Below, piece after piece: positions 59,186-64,000 of a DNA stretch of 64,000 nt. A model generated the notes under the pieces. It saw only the letters and a program-made list of their open reading frames with translations, did no database searches and was not told the DNA's origin. Position numbers and translations under genes: made by a program. Positions within the stretch are counted from its first letter, which is position 1. Each line of letters begins with the position of its first letter. Source of the stretch: Candidatus Eubacterium faecigallinarum (GTDB lineage: Bacteria; Bacillota; Clostridia; Oscillospirales; Acutalibacteraceae); the NCBI GenBank assembly GCA_019115455.1, contig DXDN01000010.1:62001-126000 (forward strand), given 5' to 3'.

Positions 59186-60750
59186 AGTATTTCCTCCATT
59201 ATTTTTTTAATCTGTGAATCAATATCCTCACCGTTATTATAGATAACGAAATCAGAATTATTAATATAATAGCTTTCGTCAAACTGGGCGTTCATTCTGC
59301 TAACTGCCTGTTCCTGGGTTATTTTGTCACGCTCCGTAATACGCCTGAGCCGTGTTTCATAATCGGCAATCACGCTTATTATCTTATAACATTTATCAGC
59401 TGCTCCCGCCTCAAAAAGCTGCGGCGCGTCCAGCACGGCAAGGGGCTTTGCGTCACGCTCACAGAGGGAAATCACCTCAGGATGAACTATGCTGTTAAGC
59501 CTTTTTGTATTTTCCTTTGATGAAAAAGCAATTTGCGCCAGCTTTTTTCTGTCAAGCTCGCCGTTTATTATTATATCATTCCCAAATTCTGACGCAAGGC
59601 GATTTAAAATTCCCGGATTGTTGTCATAAATTTTTTTCACGTATTTGTCTGCGTCAAGAATATTAAATCCCATTTCAGCCAGCCTGCTGCTGACATATCC
59701 TTTGCCGGCACCCGTGGGACCGGTCAAACCGATGAAAAACGGCTTTCTCAAATCAATAATTTTAAAGGCGGCGGCACGGATTAGCCTGTTATACACCGCC
59801 ATACCGACTCCTGTGGTGTGGGGTATTCTTGCGTACACCTTTTTAGCGCCCATTTCATCAAGCTGCCTGAGTGCGTCAAAAAGTTCCCTCGCCTGGGAAA
59901 GGTCGTCATTCTCCCTGCCATAGGTTACTTTGTCAACGGTCACGTTATCGCCCTCAAAGCAAAGGGCAAACGCATTTTCCCTGGAATTTACAAAATTCTC
60001 ATAAACCTCTTTTTCGGCGTCAACTATAACCACCTGAGCCTTAGGGGCATAATGCTTGTATTTCATACCGGGGGATGCGGCAACCTCGTCGTTTTTCATG
60101 CCTTCAAGAACAGCTCTTGCCACCTCTGTTTTTCCGATAACCGACTCTATCATTTCCTTGGTGACTGCACCCGGACGCAGTATGGTCGGCACATCACCTG
60201 CAAGGGTTATCACCGTTGACTCCACTCCGAACTCACAGTCGCCGCCGTCGATAATAGCGTCGATTTTGCCGTTCATATCTTCAATAACATACTTTGCTCT
60301 GGTAGGGGAAGGCAAGCCCGACGTATTGGCGCTGGGCGCCGCCACAGGACAGCCTGCCGCCCGGATAAGCCTGCGGGCAATATCGTTTTGCGGCATACGC
60401 ACCGCTACCGTGTCGAGTCCGCCGCTTACTACGTTTCCGACTCTGTCGCTCTTGGGCAGAATAATTGTCAGCGGTCCCGGGAAGAATGCATCCATCAGCG
60501 CACGTGCCTTTGGGGTAACCTCCTTAACTAATGGGACAATATCTTCTTTCTCACATATGTGAACTATCAGCGGATTATCGCTGGGTCTGCCCTTGGCGGC
60601 ATATATGCTTTTTACTGCGTTTTCATTAAGAGCGTCGGCGCCAAGTCCGTAAACCGTTTCAGTGGGGAATGCCACAAGTCCGCCCTTTGCAATTATTTCA
60701 CCCGCAAGCGCTATGTCGTATTCACTTGTAGATAAAATCTTAGTTTCCAT
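59182..60750 (-). CDS. Fusion of threonylcarbamoyl-AMP synthase (Sua5/TsaC) and dephospho-CoA kinase (CoaE)
   Basis: A continuous 522-aa frame. Residues 1-200 are a YrdC/TsaC domain (AFPTETVYGLGADA, KGRPSDNPL, APSANTSG) and about 225-330 the Sua5 C-terminal domain after the SPGMKYKHYAP linker; this enzyme makes threonylcarbamoyl-AMP for tRNA t6A37. Residues about 338-522 are dephospho-CoA kinase with P-loop GLTGPTGAGKG (343-351), DADKYVKKIY and VLDAPQLFEAG; it makes CoA in the last biosynthetic step. The two activities are not in one pathway, so the fusion is unusual. Confidence 0.92.
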   Translation of the reverse strand: METKILSTSEYDIALAGEIIAKGGLVAFPTETVYGLGADALNENAVKSIYAAKGRPSDNPLIVHICEKEDIVPLVKEVTPKARALMDAFFPGPLTIILPKSDRVGNVVSGGLDTVAVRMPQNDIARRLIRAAGCPVAAPSANTSGLPSPTRAKYVIEDMNGKIDAIIDGGDCEFGVESTVITLAGDVPTILRPGAVTKEMIESVIGKTEVARAVLEGMKNDEVAASPGMKYKHYAPKAQVVIVDAEKEVYENFVNSRENAFALCFEGDNVTVDKVTYGRENDDLSQARELFDALRQLDEMGAKKVYARIPHTTGVGMAVYNRLIRAAAFKIIDLRKPFFIGLTGPTGAGKGYVSSRLAEMGFNILDADKYVKKIYDNNPGILNRLASEFGNDIIINGELDRKKLAQIAFSSKENTKRLNSIVHPEVISLCERDAKPLAVLDAPQLFEAGAADKCYKIISVIADYETRLRRITERDKITQEQAVSRMNAQFDESYYINNSDFVIYNNGEDIDSQIKKIMEEIL

Positions 60751-60862
60751 ATCAAATTCCTAAAAAATCTATAATTTTTAGCTTGTAATATACTACTTTT
60801 TAACTCTGCCGTCACATCTGCGACTTTTAAAATGTTTACTAATTATAGCAGAGAATCAGCTT

Positions 60863-61942
60863 TTACTGCTCTTCACCCTGCGCCTTAAGTTTTTCCGCCG
60901 TATCGGCAGTGATGAGCGCGTCAATCATTTCGTCCAAATCGCCGTTTAAGAACTGCTCAAGCTTGTAAATAGTCAGCCCAATCCTGTGGTCGGACACTCT
61001 GCCCTGGGGATAATTATACGTTCTTATTCTCTCGCTTCTGTCGCCGGTGCCTACCTGTGCCTTGCGCTCGCCGGCAATCTCAGCGTCGTGCTTTGCCTTT
61101 TCCTGGTCATAGAGCCTTGAACGCAGAACCTTAAGGGCTTTTTCCTTGTTTTTATGCTGGGAACGCTCGTCCTGACATTCCACCACAGTTCCTGTGGGGA
61201 TATGGGTAATTCGTATTGCAGAGGAGGTCTTGTTAATATGCTGACCTCCTGCACCTGAAGAACGAAATGTATCTATCTGAAGGTCCTTTGGATTAATCTC
61301 GAAATCCACATCCTCCGCCTCAGGCAAAACTGCCACCGTGGTGGTGGAAGTATGGATTCTGCCCTGACTCTCAGTCTCCGGCACACGCTGAACACGGTGC
61401 ACGCCCGACTCAAACTTAAAGCGTGAATAAGCGCCGTCGCCCTCAACGGAAAAACTTATCTCCTTATATCCGCCGAGTCCCGTTTCGTTGGCGTTGATGA
61501 CCTCTGTCTTAAAGCCCTTGGATTCGGCATACATTGAATACATGCGGAAAAGCACGCCTGCAAAAAGAGCGCTCTCCTCGCCGCCGGCTCCTCCTCTTAT
61601 CTCGATAATAACGTTCTTGTCATCATTGGGGTCCCTGGGCAGAAGGAGAACCTTAAGCTCCTCGGCGATTCTCTCCTCGTCCTGCTTGCTTTTTTCAAGC
61701 TCGTCCTTGACCATCTGAATAAATTCAGCGTCTGCCGAACCCTCCTCCAGCATCAGCTTGGAGTCCTCAATATTCTGCAGCGCTTTCTTGTATTCCCTGT
61801 ATTTTTCCACCACGGGAGAAAGGTGCTTTAGCTCCTTCATCAGCTTAGTATATTTCTCCTGGTCAGACACTATATCGGGGCTGCACACAAGAGCGTTTAC
61901 CTCTTCATATCTCTTTTCTACCTCATCGAGTTTTTCTGTCAT
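60863..61942 (-). CDS. prfA: Peptide chain release factor 1
   Basis: A 359-aa factor that ends translation at UAA and UAG. The GGQ motif lies in [15 protein letters not shown] and is the peptidyl-tRNA hydrolysis loop; the anticodon-like PxT region reads VPETESQGR. The prmC methyltransferase that modifies GGQ is not adjacent. It follows the DUF951 gene by two bases. Confidence 0.96.
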   Translation of the reverse strand: MTEKLDEVEKRYEEVNALVCSPDIVSDQEKYTKLMKELKHLSPVVEKYREYKKALQNIEDSKLMLEEGSADAEFIQMVKDELEKSKQDEERIAEELKVLLLPRDPNDDKNVIIEIRGGAGGEESALFAGVLFRMYSMYAESKGFKTEVINANETGLGGYKEISFSVEGDGAYSRFKFESGVHRVQRVPETESQGRIHTSTTTVAVLPEAEDVDFEINPKDLQIDTFRSSGAGGQHINKTSSAIRITHIPTGTVVECQDERSQHKNKEKALKVLRSRLYDQEKAKHDAEIAGERKAQVGTGDRSERIRTYNYPQGRVSDHRIGLTIYKLEQFLNGDLDEMIDALITADTAEKLKAQGEEQ

Positions 61943-61944
61943 AC

Positions 61945-62124
61945 TCAGTCCTCTTTTTTACTCTTAATATTTTTCTCCGCCTTAATACGGGGAATCATAA
62001 TCTCCCTGCCGCAGCCGCAGCATCTCAGCTTATAATCGACGCCGAGACGTGTGATTTCAAACTCCTTTGAGCCGCAGGGGTGGGGCTTCTTCATTATTAC
62101 GGTATCGCCCAGTTCAAGTTTCAT
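61945..62124 (-). CDS. DUF951 domain protein, 59 aa
   Basis: A small cytosolic protein with the family core [20 protein letters not shown] and [13 protein letters not shown]; the cysteines probably bind zinc. The function is unknown, though it is conserved in Firmicutes and often beside translation or chromosome genes. It is too short for ordinary ORF cut-offs. GGTGAT precedes the ATG at 62124, and its stop is 2 bases before prfA. Confidence 0.9.
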   Translation of the reverse strand: MKLELGDTVIMKKPHPCGSKEFEITRLGVDYKLRCCGCGREIMIPRIKAEKNIKSKKED

Positions 62125-62251
62125 AATATCACCGCTTTATTATAATCTTATTTATTATATCATCAAGGCGTTTTTTTTACAACTCATATATTTATCATAC
62201 TCTGCAAAATATTTTCATATACTTAACTACAACAAAAAAGAGAGTGATGTT

Positions 62252-63166
62252 ATGAAATTTTACCCGGAGGGGAAAAACCCGCAGCTATCAAAGCAGTTTG
62301 AAACGGTGGACGATATAAAAGACGCCATGGTGCGGGGGGAAGTACTGGAATCAAAGGTCCTGCTCTGCGACAGGGAGCACAATCTGCACGTGGATTTGGG
62401 AGCAGTCAGGGGAATTATTCCCCGTGTGGAAGGCGCTGTCGGAATAGACGACGGCTCGGTCAGGGACATAGCTCTGATATCGAAAGTAAACAAAAGCGTG
62501 TGCTTCACCGTTCTCGGCTTTCAAAAAGATATATATAACAACAGCCTTGCCATACTGTCAAGGAGGGCGGTTCAGCTCAGGTGCATTAACGAATTTCTCA
62601 GCGGTCTTACCGAGGGGGATATAATTGACGCCAGAGTTACACACCTTGAAAAATTCGGAGCTTTTATTGATATCGGTGCAGGCATAAATGCGCTGATACC
62701 CATTGACATGCTGTCCGTGTCACGAATCAGCCACCCCTGCGAAAGGCTCACAGAAGGGCAAAATATCAAGGTAGTACTGAGGAAGAAAGAGCCGGGGAAA
62801 ATGACCTTTTCCCTCAAGGAGCTTTTGGGCACGTGGCAGGAAAACGCCTCACAATTTGCCCAGGGAGAGACCGTTACAGGAATTGTCAGAAGCATCGAGG
62901 ATTACGGCGTTTTTGTGGAACTCACGCCGAATCTTGCAGGGCTTGCCGAACCGCAGAATAACCTTTATGCCGGCCAGCAGGTGGCGGTGTATGTAAAATC
63001 AGTTCTGCCGTCAAAAATGAAAATAAAGCTTGTGGTGGTGGAGGCATTTAAGGAAACAGCGCCTCCCGCGGAACTTACATATTACACCGACGCCGAGCAC
63101 ATTGATTTCTGGCAGTATTCCCCGTCAGAAAGCAGTAAACAGATATACACGGATTTTAATGAATGA
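62252..63166 (+). CDS. S1-domain RNA-binding protein, 304 aa
   Basis: A cytosolic protein with three S1-like OB folds: an N-terminal one (about 20-105), a clear one at about 115-190 (GDIIDARVTHLEKFGAFIDI), and a C-terminal one at about 205-270 (GETVTGIVRSIEDYGVFVEL). It resembles a short ribosomal protein S1 or a Tex/PNPase-like RNA binder. Its partner RNA is unknown. The start at 62252 is preferred because the preceding frame is hydrophobic, AT-rich leader. A terminator follows. Confidence 0.82.
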   Translation: MKFYPEGKNPQLSKQFETVDDIKDAMVRGEVLESKVLLCDREHNLHVDLGAVRGIIPRVEGAVGIDDGSVRDIALISKVNKSVCFTVLGFQKDIYNNSLAILSRRAVQLRCINEFLSGLTEGDIIDARVTHLEKFGAFIDIGAGINALIPIDMLSVSRISHPCERLTEGQNIKVVLRKKEPGKMTFSLKELLGTWQENASQFAQGETVTGIVRSIEDYGVFVELTPNLAGLAEPQNNLYAGQQVAVYVKSVLPSKMKIKLVVVEAFKETAPPAELTYYTDAEHIDFWQYSPSESSKQIYTDFNE

Positions 63167-63167
63167 A

Positions 63168-63196
63168 CAAAGCCCTGCTTTAAGCAGGGCTTATCT
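63168..63196 (+). terminator. Intrinsic terminator after the S1-domain gene
   Basis: AAGCCCTGCTT pairs with AAGCAGGGCTT, followed by TATCTTTATTTT. Confidence 0.8.
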
Positions 63197-63256
63197 TTAT
63201 TTTAGTAAATATTCTTTTTTCTAAACCGTATAAATCACACGGTGCATCGCTTTTAC

Positions 63257-63835
63257 TCAGTCCTCCGTGTGCTCTCTGCCCTGAACGTCCACCTGACCGT
63301 TAAGGGTGAATTTTACCATTTTCCTTATCTGTATAAATGTTATCAAATCCATGACAGCATAAACTATCAGACCTGCGCCCAGTATTCTTGTTAGCGCCAT
63401 AACGCTGTTAAACGGATTGATAATAACAAGCAGTCCCAAAACAATTGTAATAACTGCCATAACCACCGATATTATCCAGCTTTTCAGGTCATTTTTCCTT
63501 GCCTCAAGAGCGGACACAAGGTCAACGACTCCGCCCACAAGCACAAATATCCCGAAAAGAAACAGGACTGCTGAAATAATACTCCTGTACTTTACGCACA
63601 GAATTATGCCGGCAACCACTGCAAGGGTGCCGAGAATCGCCAGAAACGTGGATCTGAACTTCGTAAAATATGAAATCCACGCTCCCACGCCAAGCATTAT
63701 CACCGTCGCACCGCAGAGAATACTGATAAATTCAACAGATTCATCAGGTCGTACAAGAAGAATTATCCCTATAATAAAGCCTGCAGCTATGGTAATAAGA
63801 GACAGATTTTTTATTCTAATAAGAATTTCTCTCAC
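63257..63835 (-). CDS. DUF308 (HdeD-like) membrane protein, 192 aa
   Basis: Six hydrophobic helices in three similar hairpins, each with a 'G...I..G...L..P..S' pattern as in HdeD and DUF308 proteins, then a short hydrophilic tail. E. coli HdeD contributes to acid resistance, but most relatives are uncharacterised. It is downstream of the helicase-loader gene on the same strand, with an 11-base gap. Confidence 0.85.
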   Translation of the reverse strand: MREILIRIKNLSLITIAAGFIIGIILLVRPDESVEFISILCGATVIMLGVGAWISYFTKFRSTFLAILGTLAVVAGIILCVKYRSIISAVLFLFGIFVLVGGVVDLVSALEARKNDLKSWIISVVMAVITIVLGLLVIINPFNSVMALTRILGAGLIVYAVMDLITFIQIRKMVKFTLNGQVDVQGREHTED

Positions 63836-63845
63836 AAAATCACCC

Positions 63846-64000
63846 TTACTTTATATATCTAATATCATTTCCAATTAAAATCAGTTTATTATATTCACCG
63901 GTAATACGTGAGGTTATTCGCTGGTCGTACTTGTCCTCCAGCTCCTCAGCGGTGAGATTTGTCGATATAATAGTCGGCAGCTTTGAATTAAGCCTTGAAT
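63846..64000 (-). CDS. DnaC/DnaI-like ATP-binding protein, C-terminal end (cut by the window edge)
   Basis: The last 51 codons of a minus-strand gene are visible, reading SKLPTIISTNLTAEELEDKYDQRITSRITGEY and ending NDIRYIK. The 'P.I.STNLT..EL...Y..R..SR' segment, with its sensor arginine, is typical of the AAA+ helicase loaders DnaC and DnaI and of IstB-type ATPases. With no transposase visible, a chromosomal loader is more likely, but the upstream part lies outside the window. Confidence 0.85.
   Translation of the reverse strand, partial: SRLNSKLPTIISTNLTAEELEDKYDQRITSRITGEYNKLILIGNDIRYIK

Overview
The window reads as a chromosomal segment of a low-to-mid GC Gram-positive anaerobe of the Clostridia, most likely the Oscillospiraceae/Ruminococcaceae of the gut or rumen. 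The evidence is strong Shine-Dalgarno sites, sigma-A promoters, intrinsic terminators, a T-box, pyruvate phosphate dikinase, DUF951 and DUF3048 proteins, ECF sigma factors with membrane partners, and an inositol-degradation gene set. This placement is an inference from gene content, not a taxonomic test. No tRNA or rRNA genes, insertion sequences, prophage or CRISPR arrays were found, so most of the window is core genome with accessory islands.

Layout. 1-4.2 kb: the end of dnaJ, two poorly known proteins, a DUF3048 protein, a candidate small RNA, and a two-gene unit whose promoter contains a LexA-type box. 4.2-11 kb: an acyltransferase-like membrane protein, then a tightly overlapping operon (hot-dog thioesterase, HAD-NUDIX fusion, cysteine desulfurase, ThiI, sortase-like protein without histidine), then an orphan solute-binding lipoprotein. 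11-15.5 kb: sfsA, ilvA-ridA, ilvC, and a GntR/FadR regulator whose putative binding box recurs at its own promoter and at the ilvC promoter. 15.7-25 kb: a DUF815 ATPase, a WalRK/HtrA-like signalling operon, the thrR-like/hom/lysC operon and an AI-2E/YtvI-type permease. 25-41 kb: inositol catabolism in two blocks (iolGDE and iolJC; iolB and iolA are not in the window), separated by a GH36-like enzyme, a zinc-ribbon signal peptidase, an ECF sigma/RsgI-like cassette, a MIF homologue, a P-type ATPase behind a candidate yybP-ykoY (Mn2+) riboswitch, and followed by rnpB. 41-49 kb: LCP ligase, DUF2798 protein, ppdK, glmU and a VanW lipoprotein. 49-54 kb: a second ECF sigma factor with a 1053-residue membrane protein carrying InlB-type repeats, then a GH43 lipoprotein. 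54-64 kb: trpBA behind a tryptophan T-box, asparaginase, M18 aminopeptidase, a Sua5-CoaE fusion, prfA, a DUF951 protein, an S1-domain protein, a DUF308 protein and the end of a DnaC-like helicase loader.

The most unusual material is regulatory. There are two sigma/membrane-sensor cassettes. One appears to have an ECF promoter placed inside the loop of a long RBS-masking hairpin. There is also a candidate trans-acting sRNA with an anti-SD motif, a LexA-box operon, and the shared GntR box. Several domain fusions (HAD-NUDIX, Sua5-CoaE, zinc ribbon-signal peptidase) and the histidine-free sortase-like protein are the main protein-level oddities.
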